Assembly (NCBI RefSeq): GCF_900176515.1
Contig: NZ_FWXV01000003.1
Location: forward strand, 558,001-622,000
From: Kibdelosporangium aridum
Lineage (GTDB): Bacteria > Actinomycetota > Actinomycetes > Mycobacteriales > Pseudonocardiaceae
DNA length: 64,000 nt
Direction: 5' to 3'
Under the pieces are notes generated by a model that was given only the letters and a program-made list of their open reading frames with translations, made no database searches and had not been told where the DNA came from. The translations under genes were made by a program, and so were the position numbers. Shown here piece after piece: positions 1-7,615 of this stretch. Every line of letters starts with the position of its first letter. Within the stretch, counting starts at the first letter, position 1.

Positions 1-1
1 C

Positions 2-211
2 ACTGTGGACGTCAGCGCCGAGGTCACGCTCGGACCGGACCCCGAGGGCGGCTTCAAGCTCACCGAGATCGCGGTGACGCTGGTCGCCAAGGTCGACGGC
101 CTCGACAAGGACAAGTTCGCCGAGCTCGCGGCGACCGCCGAGAAGACCTGCCCGATCTCCAAGGCGCTCGCGGGCACGACCATCACGCTGGACGCTTCGC
201 TCGCGGAGTAG
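2..211 (+). CDS. OsmC/Ohr-family protein, C-terminal part only
   Basis: The reading frame is open to the left edge, so only about the last 69 residues are present; the GTG at 5 is not the true start. The sequence around 'EKTCPISKALAG' matches the C-terminal Cys-containing helix of OsmC/Ohr-type proteins (family usually about 140 residues), where this conserved cysteine is one of the two redox residues used to reduce organic hydroperoxides. The stop is TAG at 209-211. The next gene starts 26 nt later on the same strand. The family assignment rests on this motif and the typical terminal 'ITLDA' strand, so the exact subfamily cannot be given. Confidence 0.75.
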   Translation, partial: TVDVSAEVTLGPDPEGGFKLTEIAVTLVAKVDGLDKDKFAELAATAEKTCPISKALAGTTITLDASLAE

Positions 212-237
212 TCCGACAGTGGTTAACGTCATGAATC

Positions 238-1659
238 ATGACGGTGAGCAGGCGTGACCTACTCGTGGGACTGGGTGCGGCCATGACCGGTTTCGGCATG
301 GCCGCACCGCCCGACTGGGACCGGTTGCGCAGACGACTCGCCGGACCTCTTTACCTGCCACAGGATGCTGGCTACGCCGCGGCACGGCAGGGGTACTTCA
401 CAATCCACGATGGACAGCGCCCGGCCGCCGTCGCTCGCTGCACGCGGATCGAGGACGTCCAGGCCTGTGTGGAATTCGCGGCCGCCACCAGGACACCGGT
501 GAGCGCACGCAGCGGAGGCCACAGCTACGCCGGATACTCCACACGAGACGGCAGCCTGGTCGTGGATCTACGCCAGCTCGCCGGAATCCAGCTCTACCCG
601 GACGGCACGGCCGTGATCGGCGCTGGCGCTCAGCTGATCGACGTCTATGCGACCCTTGCTCAAGCAGGGCGACTGCTTCCCGGCGGAACCTGCCCTTCAG
701 TGGGCATCGCCGGACTGACGTTGGGCGGCGGGATCGGCGTCACAGCACGGAAGTACGGCCTGACGTGTGACCGGCTTGTGTCTGCTCAGATCGTCACCGC
801 GGACAGCAGGCTGCGGACTGTTTCCGCGGTGCAGGAACCTGAGCTGTTCTGGGCGTTGCGGGGTGGTGGCGGCGGGAACTTCGGCATTGTCACGTCGTTC
901 ACCTTCCAGACTGCCCCCGCTACTGACCTGACCGTGTTCGCACTGGAGTTCCCGGCCGCCGCGCTGCCCGCTTTGCTTGGCGGCTGGCAGTCTTGGCCCG
1001 TACCCGACGAGGTGTGGTCGAATGTGAGCGTTCCAGGCGATCCACAGGCCACCACATGGGTCGACGGATGCTTCGTCGGTTCTTCCTCAGGTGTCCAGCC
1101 ACATCTCGACAAGCTCACGCGACTCGTTGGTACGCAACCCCTTGCGCGGATAGTCAAGCAGTTCAGCTACTTCGACGCGATGCGGTACTTCGCGGGATGC
1201 TCGGAGCTGTCGCTGAAGGAGTGCCGTCCCAACTGGACCAGCGACGCTGGCCTGCTCGACCGCGGCGCTTACGTCGCCACTTCGCGAATGATCGGTGCAC
1301 CACTGCGTGATCCGGCCGCCACAGCGGCTCTGCTGCGCAGTTCTCCGGGGCTGACAACGCAGTTCGACAGCTTCGGCGGCGAGATCGCCCGTGGCCCCGA
1401 CACCGCTTTCCCATACCGGCAAAGCATCGCGAGCATGCAGGTCACGCACGAGTTCGACGGCACAGCCCGGCAGGCCATCGCCCACGTCCGCGACGAAACC
1501 GCGCGCGAATTCGGGCAGACGGGCTACATCAACTACATCGACCCGCATATGCCCAACTGGGCACAGGCGTACTACGGCAGCAACCTCGCCAAGCTCCGCA
1601 CGATCGCCCGTCGCTACGACCCAGGTCGGGTCTTCGCGTTCGCCCAAGGTCTCAGTTGA
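238..1659 (+). CDS. Tat-exported FAD-linked oxidoreductase, berberine bridge enzyme type
   Basis: A 473-residue flavoenzyme. The N-terminus carries a twin-arginine motif (SRRDLLVG, residues 4-11) before a short hydrophobic stretch, which indicates Tat export. A FAD_binding_4 (VAO/PCMH) domain follows, with 'RSGGHSYAG', whose His is the usual 8-alpha-histidyl FAD link, and 'GGTCPSVGIAG', whose Cys is the usual 6-S-cysteinyl link, so FAD is probably held bicovalently as in BBE-like oligosaccharide or alkaloid oxidases. The C-terminal BBE motif is present near 'YINYIDPHMPNW...YYGSN'. The ATG at 238 places the RR motif correctly. The substrate is unknown; carbohydrate or secondary-metabolite oxidation are both possible. 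The following SnoaL-like gene is co-directional. Confidence 0.85.
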   Translation: MTVSRRDLLVGLGAAMTGFGMAAPPDWDRLRRRLAGPLYLPQDAGYAAARQGYFTIHDGQRPAAVARCTRIEDVQACVEFAAATRTPVSARSGGHSYAGYSTRDGSLVVDLRQLAGIQLYPDGTAVIGAGAQLIDVYATLAQAGRLLPGGTCPSVGIAGLTLGGGIGVTARKYGLTCDRLVSAQIVTADSRLRTVSAVQEPELFWALRGGGGGNFGIVTSFTFQTAPATDLTVFALEFPAAALPALLGGWQSWPVPDEVWSNVSVPGDPQATTWVDGCFVGSSSGVQPHLDKLTRLVGTQPLARIVKQFSYFDAMRYFAGCSELSLKECRPNWTSDAGLLDRGAYVATSRMIGAPLRDPAATAALLRSSPGLTTQFDSFGGEIARGPDTAFPYRQSIASMQVTHEFDGTARQAIAHVRDETAREFGQTGYINYIDPHMPNWAQAYYGSNLAKLRTIARRYDPGRVFAFAQGLS

Positions 1660-1692
1660 CCTCAAGCATGGTTGAGCTACCAGGATCATGGC

Positions 1693-2091
1693 ATGGACAC
1701 CGAGATCGCCGCGATCAAGCAGGTCATCGCCACTGTGGAGCACTCGCAGCAGAACGAGCTGCCGGACGAGTTCGTGAGCCTGTTCCGAGCCGACGCCATC
1801 TGGACAACCGGTCACGGCAAGCGCCTGACCGGCAGAGACGAGATATCCACCTTCACACACAAGGTTCTGCCCGGCGCGATGCGCGACTCGACCTGCGCCT
1901 ACGAGGTCGTCGACATCCTGTTCATCCGGCCGGATGTCGCCGCCGTCAAGGCGCGGGCCCGGTACCTCACTCTCGACGGGCAGCAGATCGGTAACGAGGG
2001 CACGCCGCTGTACGTCATGTCCAAGGAGAACGGCGAGTGGAAGCTCGTGGCCTGCCAGAACACTGAAGTCCTTGACTTCGAGTCCACTTGA
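1693..2091 (+). CDS. SgcJ/EcaC-type SnoaL-like small protein
   Basis: 132 residues from the ATG at 1693; an in-frame TTG at 1672 adds seven poorly conserved residues and is less likely. It looks like the NTF2-fold SgcJ/EcaC (DUF4440/SnoaL) family: an N-terminal helix 'IAAIKQVIATVEHSQQ', then 'FVSLFRADAIWTTGHGKRLTGRDEI', and a closing strand 'EWKLVACQNTEV'. These cone-shaped proteins bind small ligands, and many members have no known reaction. The gene lies 33 nt after the flavoenzyme on the same strand and is followed by a hairpin, so the two may be co-transcribed. No catalytic residue can be assigned with confidence. Confidence 0.75.
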   Translation: MDTEIAAIKQVIATVEHSQQNELPDEFVSLFRADAIWTTGHGKRLTGRDEISTFTHKVLPGAMRDSTCAYEVVDILFIRPDVAAVKARARYLTLDGQQIGNEGTPLYVMSKENGEWKLVACQNTEVLDFEST

Positions 2092-2096
2092 GGTTC

Positions 2097-2135
2097 CAGG
2101 ATGGCGGCATGCGAAACCACACCGCCATCTTCCTG
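2097..2135. terminator. Hairpin between convergent genes
   Basis: GATGGCGG (2100-2107) pairs with CCGCCATC (2122-2129), and CAG/CCTG flanks extend the stem after a two-base bulge. It sits in the 120-bp gap between the convergent SnoaL-like gene and pcaG, so it probably terminates transcription from both sides. There is no clear U-tract, which is common in actinomycetes. Confidence 0.5.
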
Positions 2136-2211
2136 TCCCAGCAAGCCCACCGGGCCCGCACACCATGGTCGAAGGGCCGCGACCGCGGCACCCTTTCGGC
2201 CAGGCCGCCGC

Positions 2212-2733
2212 CTAGACGTCGAAGAAGACCGTCTCGCCCTCGCCCTGCAGGCGGATGTCGAAGCGGTAACCGTCCTCAGTGGGCTGGGCGATCAACGTGT
2301 GCCGTCGCGCGGGATCCACACTGGACAGCACTGGATCCGCAGGGTCGTCCGCGAAATAGATCCGGGTGACCACGCGGTTCAGCAGGCCACGGGCGAATAC
2401 CGAGACGTCGATGTGCGGAGCCTGCCCGGGAATCGCACCCGGCAACAGCGTCAAGATCCAGTAGTTGCCGTCCACATCGGTCGGGCAGCGGCCGAAGGCA
2501 CGGAATTCCTTGCGCAGCGGGCCGGACGGGTCGTCCGGGTGGTCGAAGTGCCCGTCCGGGTCGGCCTGCCATGTCTCGATCAACGCGTCGGGCACGGGGT
2601 TTCCCGCGCCGTCGAAAACCGTGCCGACGATCCGGATCGCGCCGGGGGTGTCGAGAGGGACGACAGTCGGGCCGTCGGGCCAAGGAAGCCCGATCGACAG
2701 GTACGGTCCGACGGTCTGCGAAGGAGTCGTCAT
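2212..2733 (-). CDS. pcaG: Protocatechuate 3,4-dioxygenase alpha subunit
   Basis: 173 residues from the ATG at 2733, which has a GGAGG Shine-Dalgarno about 9 nt upstream; the frame extends further upstream but without family similarity. Typical alpha-subunit features are 'TVGPYLSIGL' at the N-terminus, 'PVPDALIETWQADPDG' and 'HIDVSVFARGLLNRVVTRIYF'. The alpha chain pairs with PcaH and lacks the full set of iron ligands. The enzyme opens protocatechuate intradiol to 3-carboxy-cis,cis-muconate. It is the last gene of the pobA-pcaH-pcaG operon and is separated from pcaH by a 26-codon coupled ORF instead of the usual direct junction. Confidence 0.93.
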   Translation of the reverse strand: MTTPSQTVGPYLSIGLPWPDGPTVVPLDTPGAIRIVGTVFDGAGNPVPDALIETWQADPDGHFDHPDDPSGPLRKEFRAFGRCPTDVDGNYWILTLLPGAIPGQAPHIDVSVFARGLLNRVVTRIYFADDPADPVLSSVDPARRHTLIAQPTEDGYRFDIRLQGEGETVFFDV

Positions 2734-2810
2734 GCGTTGCCTCCGCTGTGGTCGAGTCCGTCGCATGACAACTTCACTGTGTTGAATGATTCGCTCGCAA
2801 GCTCGCTCAT
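2730..2810 (-). CDS. 26-codon ORF coupled between pcaH and pcaG
   Basis: A short ORF whose ATG overlaps the pcaH stop (ATGA at 2810-2807) and whose TGA overlaps the pcaG start (ATGA at 2733-2730). It reads MSELASESFN... and ends DHSGGNA. It contains the pcaG ribosome-binding site. It could be a coupling device that passes ribosomes from pcaH to pcaG to balance the two subunits, or a chance open frame in a leader. No family is recognised, and there is no evidence for a stable product. Confidence 0.4.
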   Translation of the reverse strand: MSELASESFNTVKLSCDGLDHSGGNA

Positions 2811-3511
2811 GCGTCGTCCACCTCCTCCTCGAAAGGCGTGGCGTCCTGGCCACGCAGCACGATGTCGAACGAGAAAGCCAAGGCCCAGTTCGGAATCGTC
2901 CGCGAGATGTCGAACGACGAGATCATCCGGGCTCGGGCCGCCGGATCCGGGACCGAGTTGAAGATCGGGTCCTGGGCGAACAGCGGGTCGTCCGGGAAGT
3001 ACATCTGGGTGACCAGGCGCTGTGTGAACGACCGTCCGAACACCGAGAAGTGGATGTGCGCGGGACGCCAAGCGTTGTCGTGGTTCTGCCACGGGTACGC
3101 GCCCGGTTTGATCGTGGTGAACGTGTACCGGCCCTCGGCGTCGGTCAAAGTCCGCCCGACACCGTCGAAATTCGGGTCGAGCGGGCTCGGCCAGCGGTCC
3201 TGGACGTGCTTGTAGCGACCGCCCGCGTTCGCCTGCCAGATCTCCACCAACGAGTTCGGCACGGGCTTGCCGTTGCCGTCCAACAGCCTGCCGTGCACGA
3301 TGATCCGCTGGCCTTGCGGCTCACCGGCGTGCTGTGCGGTCAGGTCGTTGTCGTTGGCCCCGAGCCTGCCTTCGCCCAGCAACGGCCCCGTGATCTCGGT
3401 CAGCTTCTGCGGCAACAGGACCGGACGCTGCAACGGGTGCCGGAGCGCCGTCGACTTGTACCCCGGGCTGTCCAGTGGCGGATGAGTGCCGGGCGCATCG
3501 CGTAGATACAA
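2807..3511 (-). CDS. pcaH: Protocatechuate 3,4-dioxygenase beta subunit
   Basis: 234 residues, the normal beta-subunit length. The likely start is TTG at 3511, preceded by an AGGAGG-like site; no ATG fits. All non-heme Fe(III) ligand motifs are visible: a Tyr in 'GGRYKH', a Tyr in 'PGAYPW' and two His in 'PAHIHFSVFG'. The family signature 'GKPVPNSLVEIWQANAGG' is present. With PcaG it forms the ring-cleaving dioxygenase for protocatechuate made by PobA, whose gene ends 10 nt upstream. Confidence 0.95.
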   Translation of the reverse strand: MYLRDAPGTHPPLDSPGYKSTALRHPLQRPVLLPQKLTEITGPLLGEGRLGANDNDLTAQHAGEPQGQRIIVHGRLLDGNGKPVPNSLVEIWQANAGGRYKHVQDRWPSPLDPNFDGVGRTLTDAEGRYTFTTIKPGAYPWQNHDNAWRPAHIHFSVFGRSFTQRLVTQMYFPDDPLFAQDPIFNSVPDPAARARMISSFDISRTIPNWALAFSFDIVLRGQDATPFEEEVDDA

Positions 3512-3521
3512 CGGTTTCCTC

Positions 3522-4697
3522 CTACGGGAACGGTAGGCCGACGTAGTTCTCGGCGAGGCTGGTGGCGGCGGCGGTCGACGATGCGGTGTACCGCAGTTGG
3601 GAAAGCTGCAACCGGTGCTGGAACGGGTCGGCGTCGTGCGCCCGGTGCAGCATGCTGGTCATGAAGTACGAGAAGTGCTCGGCACGCCAGACCCTGCGCA
3701 GGCAAGTGTCCGAATAGGACTCCGCAAGGTCGGTGCGTCCGGACTGCAGAAGTTCCTTGAAAGCACGCGACAACACCAGGACGTCGTGTACGGCGAGGTT
3801 CATCCCCTTGGCACCGGTCGGCGGCACGATGTGCGCGGAGTCGCCCGCGAGGAACAACCGGCCGTACCGCATCGGTTCGACGACGAAGCTGCGCATCGGC
3901 GAGAGCAACCGCTCCAGGATCGGGCCCTCGTGCAGCGAGAAATCCCCGTCGATGGCGAACCGCGCATGCAGTTCGTCCCAGATCCGGGCGTCAGACCACT
4001 GGTCGAGCGAGTCCGACGGGTCGACCTGCAGGTAAAGCCGTGTCACTTCGGGCGTACGCATGCTGTGCAACGCAAAACCGCGCTCGTGGTTCGCGTAGAT
4101 CAACTCGTCGTTCGCGGGCGGCGCCTTGACAAGAACGCCGAGCCAGGCGAACGGGTACACGTGGTCGTACACGGTCAGTTCACTGTCCGGAATGGACGGT
4201 CGGCTGACGCCGTGGAAGCCGTCGCAGCCCGCGATCACGTCCGCCTGGATCTCCTGGACGGCACCGGCGGAGTCCTTATAGGTCACTCGCGGCCGGTCGC
4301 CGGTCACGTCGTGCACTTCGACGTCGGAGACTTCGAAGTGGATCTGCGCGCCCGCCTTGAGCCGCGCAGCGATCAGGTCTTTGACGATCTCCTGCTGCCC
4401 GTAGACAGTGATCGTCCGGCCGGTCAGATCGGTCAGCGCGATCCGGTGGTCCTCGCCGTCGAACCGCAGGACGATGCCGTGGTGCGGCAAGCCTTCCCGG
4501 TCGAGTCGCTCGGCCAGCCCGACGTCCCGCAGGAGCTTCACAGTCGGGTCTTCGCACACGCCGGCGCGCACTCGCCGTTCGACGTAGTCCCGGCTGCGGT
4601 TCTCCAGGATCACCGAGTCGATGCCGTCCAGCCAGAGCAAGTGCGACAACAGCAGACCGGCCGGTCCGGCCCCGACGATCGCCACCTGAGTGCGCAT
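3522..4697 (-). CDS. pobA: 4-hydroxybenzoate 3-monooxygenase
   Basis: 391 residues (reference enzymes are about 394). The ATG at 4697 was chosen because the protein then begins 'MRTQVAIVGAGPAG', the FAD-binding GxGxxG fold. Other group A flavin hydroxylase marks are the 'GCDGFHGVSR' DG motif and 'LFLAGDSAHIVPPTGAKGMN', which contacts FAD. It hydroxylates 4-hydroxybenzoate to protocatechuate using NAD(P)H and O2. It is the first gene of pobA-pcaH-pcaG, so the operon funnels 4-hydroxybenzoate into ring cleavage. An IclR regulator is divergent 72 nt away and is the probable controller. Confidence 0.94.
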   Translation of the reverse strand: MRTQVAIVGAGPAGLLLSHLLWLDGIDSVILENRSRDYVERRVRAGVCEDPTVKLLRDVGLAERLDREGLPHHGIVLRFDGEDHRIALTDLTGRTITVYGQQEIVKDLIAARLKAGAQIHFEVSDVEVHDVTGDRPRVTYKDSAGAVQEIQADVIAGCDGFHGVSRPSIPDSELTVYDHVYPFAWLGVLVKAPPANDELIYANHERGFALHSMRTPEVTRLYLQVDPSDSLDQWSDARIWDELHARFAIDGDFSLHEGPILERLLSPMRSFVVEPMRYGRLFLAGDSAHIVPPTGAKGMNLAVHDVLVLSRAFKELLQSGRTDLAESYSDTCLRRVWRAEHFSYFMTSMLHRAHDADPFQHRLQLSQLRYTASSTAAATSLAENYVGLPFP

Positions 4698-4738
4698 GAC
4701 TGAAGAGTTACGGAAAATCGCCACGTCAGCGACTCTAG

Positions 4739-4754
4739 TTTCCACTCACCGGAA
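4739..4754. promoter_or_regulatory. Possible IclR operator between pobA and its regulator
   Basis: TTCC (4740-4743) and GGAA (4751-4754) form a small inverted repeat with a 7-nt spacer. A further GGAAAA at 4712-4717 is a second half-site-like element. The position in the 72-bp divergent intergenic region fits control of both genes, but the motif is short. Confidence 0.3.
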
Positions 4755-4769
4755 GGCACACTTGGAGTC

Positions 4770-5525
4770 ATGACAGGCGAGTCGGTGTCCAGCCGGGTGT
4801 TCCGGCTGCTGGACGCGTTCTCCGAGACCAAGCCGGCGCTGACGCTCTCCGAGCTCAGCACGTTGGCCGACCTGCCGCTGAGCACGACCCATCGGCTGGT
4901 CGCGGAGCTGACCGACTGGGGTGGGCTGACTCGCGGCGCGGACGGGCGGTACCGGATCGGCCTGCGGCTGCTGGCGATCGGATCGCTCTCACCAGGCAGT
5001 TTGAGCCTGCGCGAGCGGGCGATGCCGTTCCTCGAGGACCTTTACGAGGCGACGAGGCAGAACGTGCAACTGGCCGTGCGGGATGACCTTGACGCGGTCT
5101 ACCTTGAGCGGATTTCGGCACGTGGCGCGGTCAGCATCCTGACCAGGGTGGGCAGCCGGATGCCGCTGCACGCGACCGGCGTCGGGCTGATCCTGCTCGC
5201 GCACGCCGACGATGACGTGCGGGAACGCGTCTTCGCGGCACCACTGGAGCGCTTCACCGCGAAGACGATCTCCACGACGAAACAGCTGCGCGAGACCCTG
5301 GCCGCCGCCCGGCGGGACGGTTACGTGGTCAGCGACCGGCAGATCGAAATGATCACGCAGTCGATCGCCGCGCCGATCCGGGACGCGTCAAACACCGTCA
5401 TCGCGGCGTTGTCCATCGTCGTGCCGATCGAAACGGACGCACACACGCTCGTGCCCGCGGTCCGCGCCGCGGGTCACGGCATCTCACGTGCGATGGGCTG
5501 GCGGCCCAAGGCGCTCAGGCGGTGA
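4770..5525 (+). CDS. IclR-family regulator, probable PobR
   Basis: 251 residues: an N-terminal winged helix-turn-helix ('LTLSELSTLADLPLSTTHRLVAEL', about residues 27-50) and a C-terminal IclR effector domain ending in the conserved 'IAAPIRDASNTVIAALSIVVP'. It is divergent from pobA, the usual place for a 4-hydroxybenzoate-responsive IclR activator or repressor. The 3' end overlaps the end of the small cysteine-rich gene on the other strand by 11 nt. The functional assignment is by position; the family assignment is firm. Confidence 0.85.
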   Translation: MTGESVSSRVFRLLDAFSETKPALTLSELSTLADLPLSTTHRLVAELTDWGGLTRGADGRYRIGLRLLAIGSLSPGSLSLRERAMPFLEDLYEATRQNVQLAVRDDLDAVYLERISARGAVSILTRVGSRMPLHATGVGLILLAHADDDVRERVFAAPLERFTAKTISTTKQLRETLAAARRDGYVVSDRQIEMITQSIAAPIRDASNTVIAALSIVVPIETDAHTLVPAVRAAGHGISRAMGWRPKALRR

Positions 5526-5712
5526 TCCTGACTTCGGTGCAGGTGCAGCCCCCGGTGAGCTGCACGCACTCGAGCACCAGCTCGTGCGTGTCGACTTCCA
5601 GTTCGATACAGGTGACGTCGGTGCATTCGGCTGTGCCGTCACTGTGTACGACAAGGCTGCCGTGACAGTGGTCGATTCCCCGGCTGCACAGCACGCATTC
5701 GGTGGAAATCAT
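5515..5712 (-). CDS. Small cysteine-rich protein, unknown function
   Basis: 65 residues with eight cysteines, arranged as CxxC at 6-9, Cys16, Cys30, Cys35, Cys49 and CxC at 56-58, plus His15, His17 and His23 in 'DHCHGSLVVH'. This density of Cys/His suggests metal binding (zinc-ribbon-like) in the cytoplasm; no signal peptide is seen. It overlaps the end of the IclR gene by 11 nt and lies 56 nt downstream of another tiny gene on the same strand, so the two may form one transcript. I do not recognise a named family. Confidence 0.6.
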   Translation of the reverse strand: MISTECVLCSRGIDHCHGSLVVHSDGTAECTDVTCIELEVDTHELVLECVQLTGGCTCTEVRITA

Positions 5713-5768
5713 GCACTTCGTACTACCCCATCAACCGTGTCGCACCCTCATCGACACGCCGAGCGAGG

Positions 5769-5882
5769 TCAGCGTTCCGAGTCGTTCTCGGCGCGACCGA
5801 TCAGCTCTTCGATCTCCCATTTGCCGAACAGCTCGCGCAGTTCGTCGAAGATCGGTGTCTCCCCCACAGTTGCGTTGGTCAT
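5769..5882 (-). CDS. 37-residue acidic peptide gene, unknown
   Basis: Reading the minus strand from ATG 5882 gives MTNATVGETPIFDELRELFG and continues for 17 acidic, amphipathic residues to TGA at 5769. It has a strong purine-rich ribosome site (GGGAGAGGGG) just upstream, and most codons end in G or C, as expected for a real gene here. The predicted product is an amphipathic helix rich in Glu. It lies immediately upstream of the 65-residue Cys-rich gene and divergent from pcaI. No family is recognised; it could be a small regulatory or partner protein, or a peptide precursor. Confidence 0.5.
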   Translation of the reverse strand: MTNATVGETPIFDELRELFGKWEIEELIGRAENDSER

Positions 5883-6033
5883 GGTCCCCTCTCCCTTCAC
5901 ACAGCGTGTACACCCGTATCCCCCACGAGTCGCACACCTGTCACCCGTATGACGTAAAGCGGACTCATTTCATTCCGCCCCTCTGCCGTGAGCTACGTCT
6001 CATTTGGCTTCTACGGTTCATCCTGAGACAATG

Positions 6034-6059
6034 TTCGAGATGCGAATTGTCGTTCGCAT
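6034..6059. promoter_or_regulatory. Three-half-site operator upstream of pcaI (PcaR-type)
   Basis: ATGCGAA (6040-6046) and TTCGCAT (6053-6059) form a perfect 7-bp inverted repeat with a 6-nt spacer. An extra TTCG at 6034-6037 makes a second, overlapping inverted repeat with CGAA at 6043-6046. Three alternating half-sites at about 10-bp phasing resemble the sites bound by PcaU/PcaR-type IclR regulators. The site is 39-64 bp before the pcaI start, and the IclR gene at 8860-9603 is the likely binder. Confidence 0.6.
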
Positions 6060-6097
6060 TGCGCACACACTGCTGGCGCGGGCAACACGGAGGCGTA

Positions 6098-6898
6098 ATG
6101 GCGTCGATAACGTCGTTGGCGGAGGCCGTCGCCGACCTGGTGCACGACGGTGACCAGGTCGCGCTGGAAGGCTTCACGCATTTGATCCCGTTCGCGGCCG
6201 GGCACGAGATCATCCGGCAGGGCCGCAAGAACCTCACGCTCGTGCGGATGACCCCGGACCTGATCTACGACCAGCTGATCGGCGCGGGCTGCGCGCGAAA
6301 ACTGATCTTCTCGTGGGGCGGGAACCCCGGGGTCGGTTCGCTGCACCGCTTCCGCGACGCCGTCCAGCACTCATGGCCGGTGCCGCTGGAGATCGAGGAA
6401 CACAGCCACGCGGGCATGGCCAACCGTTACGCCGCTGGCGCGTCCGGGCTCCCGTTCGCTGTGTTGCGCGGCTATACGGGCACTGACCTGCCGAAACAGA
6501 CCGACACGATCAAACCGATCACGTGCCCGTTCACCGGACAGACGCTCACCGCGGTGCCCGCACTGAACCCGGACGTGGCGGTCATCCACGCCCAGCGCGC
6601 GGACCGGAAGGGAAACGTGCAGCTCTGGGGCATCACCGGGGTGCAGAAGGAGGCCGTGCTCGCGGCCAAGCGGTCCCTGGTCACGGTCGAGGAGATCGTC
6701 GACGTTCTCGATCCGCGTCCCAACGCGGTCACGCTGCCGAGCTGGGTCGTCACGGCCATCGCTGAAGCACCGAACGGCGCGCATCCGTCGTACGCCCACG
6801 ACTACTACGTACGGGACAACGAGTACTACAAGGCATGGGACGCCATCAGTCGCGATCGGGACGAGTTTCAGCGCTGGCTTGAGAAGGAGGTCCGATGA
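6098..6898 (+). CDS. pcaI: 3-oxoadipate CoA-transferase subunit A
   Basis: 266 residues from the ATG at 6098, preceded by an ACGGAGG site; the longer open frame upstream is non-coding. Family I CoA-transferase alpha subunit: 'ALEGFTHLIPFAAGHEIIRQG', 'LIFSWGGNPGVGSLHRFRD' and 'HAQRADRKGNVQLWGITGVQKEAVLAA'. With PcaJ it moves CoA from succinyl-CoA to beta-ketoadipate. It resembles IpdA in fold, but the context (pcaJ and pcaB directly downstream, IclR operator upstream) identifies it as the beta-ketoadipate enzyme. The stop overlaps the pcaJ start (ATGA). Confidence 0.85.
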   Translation: MASITSLAEAVADLVHDGDQVALEGFTHLIPFAAGHEIIRQGRKNLTLVRMTPDLIYDQLIGAGCARKLIFSWGGNPGVGSLHRFRDAVQHSWPVPLEIEEHSHAGMANRYAAGASGLPFAVLRGYTGTDLPKQTDTIKPITCPFTGQTLTAVPALNPDVAVIHAQRADRKGNVQLWGITGVQKEAVLAAKRSLVTVEEIVDVLDPRPNAVTLPSWVVTAIAEAPNGAHPSYAHDYYVRDNEYYKAWDAISRDRDEFQRWLEKEVR

Positions 6899-7611
6899 CG
6901 TATACAACCGACGAGATGATGACCGTCGCGGCTGCGCGGGTTCTGAAAGACGGCGCCTCCTGCTTTGTCGGCATCGGCCTGCCCAGTACAGCGGCGAACC
7001 TCGCCCGTGCGACACACGCGCCGGACCTCGTGCTGATCTACGAGTCCGGCTGCATCGGCGCGAAGCCTGACCGGCTGCCACTGTCCATTGGCGACGGTAT
7101 TCTCGCCGAGACAGCTGATTCCTTGGTCAGCGTGCCGGAGATCTTCAACTACTGGCTGCAGCCCGGCCGGATCGACGTCGGCTTCCTCGGCGCGGCACAG
7201 CTGGACAAGTACGGCAACATCAACACGACCGTGATCGGCGACTACGCCGATCCCAAGGTGCGGCTGCCCGGGGCGGGCGGGGCGCCGGAGATCGCCGCGT
7301 CGTGCAAGGAAGTCGTGATCGTGGTTCGCCAGAGCAAGCGCACGTTCATCGACAAGCTCGACTTCATCACGTCCGTCGGCCAGGGCGACCGGTCGTCGTT
7401 CACCGGCGCGGGCCCGCAGATGATCATCACCGATCTCGGTGTGCTGCGGCCGGTCGACGGCGAGTTCACGCTCACCCAGATCCACCCTGGAGTCGAGGTG
7501 GCCAAGGCGATCGAGGCGACCGGCTGGGACTTGAAGGTGTCGCCCGACCTGACCGAGACTCCCGCGCCGACCGGCGCCGAGTTGACCGCGTTGCGGAAAC
7601 TGGCAGGCTGA
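6895..7611 (+). CDS. pcaJ: 3-oxoadipate CoA-transferase subunit B
   Basis: 238 residues. The beta subunit of a family I CoA-transferase: 'YESGCIGAKPDRLPLSIGDG' includes the 'ESG' motif whose Glu forms the acyl/CoA thioester, followed by 'VGFLGAAQLDKYGNINTTVIG' and 'LPGAGGAPEIAAS'. The start overlaps the pcaI stop by 4 nt, indicating translational coupling of the two subunits. pcaB starts 5 nt after its stop. Confidence 0.88.
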   Translation: MTYTTDEMMTVAAARVLKDGASCFVGIGLPSTAANLARATHAPDLVLIYESGCIGAKPDRLPLSIGDGILAETADSLVSVPEIFNYWLQPGRIDVGFLGAAQLDKYGNINTTVIGDYADPKVRLPGAGGAPEIAASCKEVVIVVRQSKRTFIDKLDFITSVGQGDRSSFTGAGPQMIITDLGVLRPVDGEFTLTQIHPGVEVAKAIEATGWDLKVSPDLTETPAPTGAELTALRKLAG

Positions 7612-7615
7612 CCTC

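Noticed and set aside
1087..2166. 359-codon minus-strand ORF opposite the flavoenzyme and SnoaL-like genes
   Set aside because: It is a high-GC shadow; it has no domain, and the plus-strand genes have clear family motifs and starts.
6098..7611. Calling the first CoA-transferase pair IpdAB
   Set aside because: The ESG motif, pcaB downstream and IclR operator identify PcaIJ; true IpdAB is at 44284-45809 next to echA20 and ipdC.
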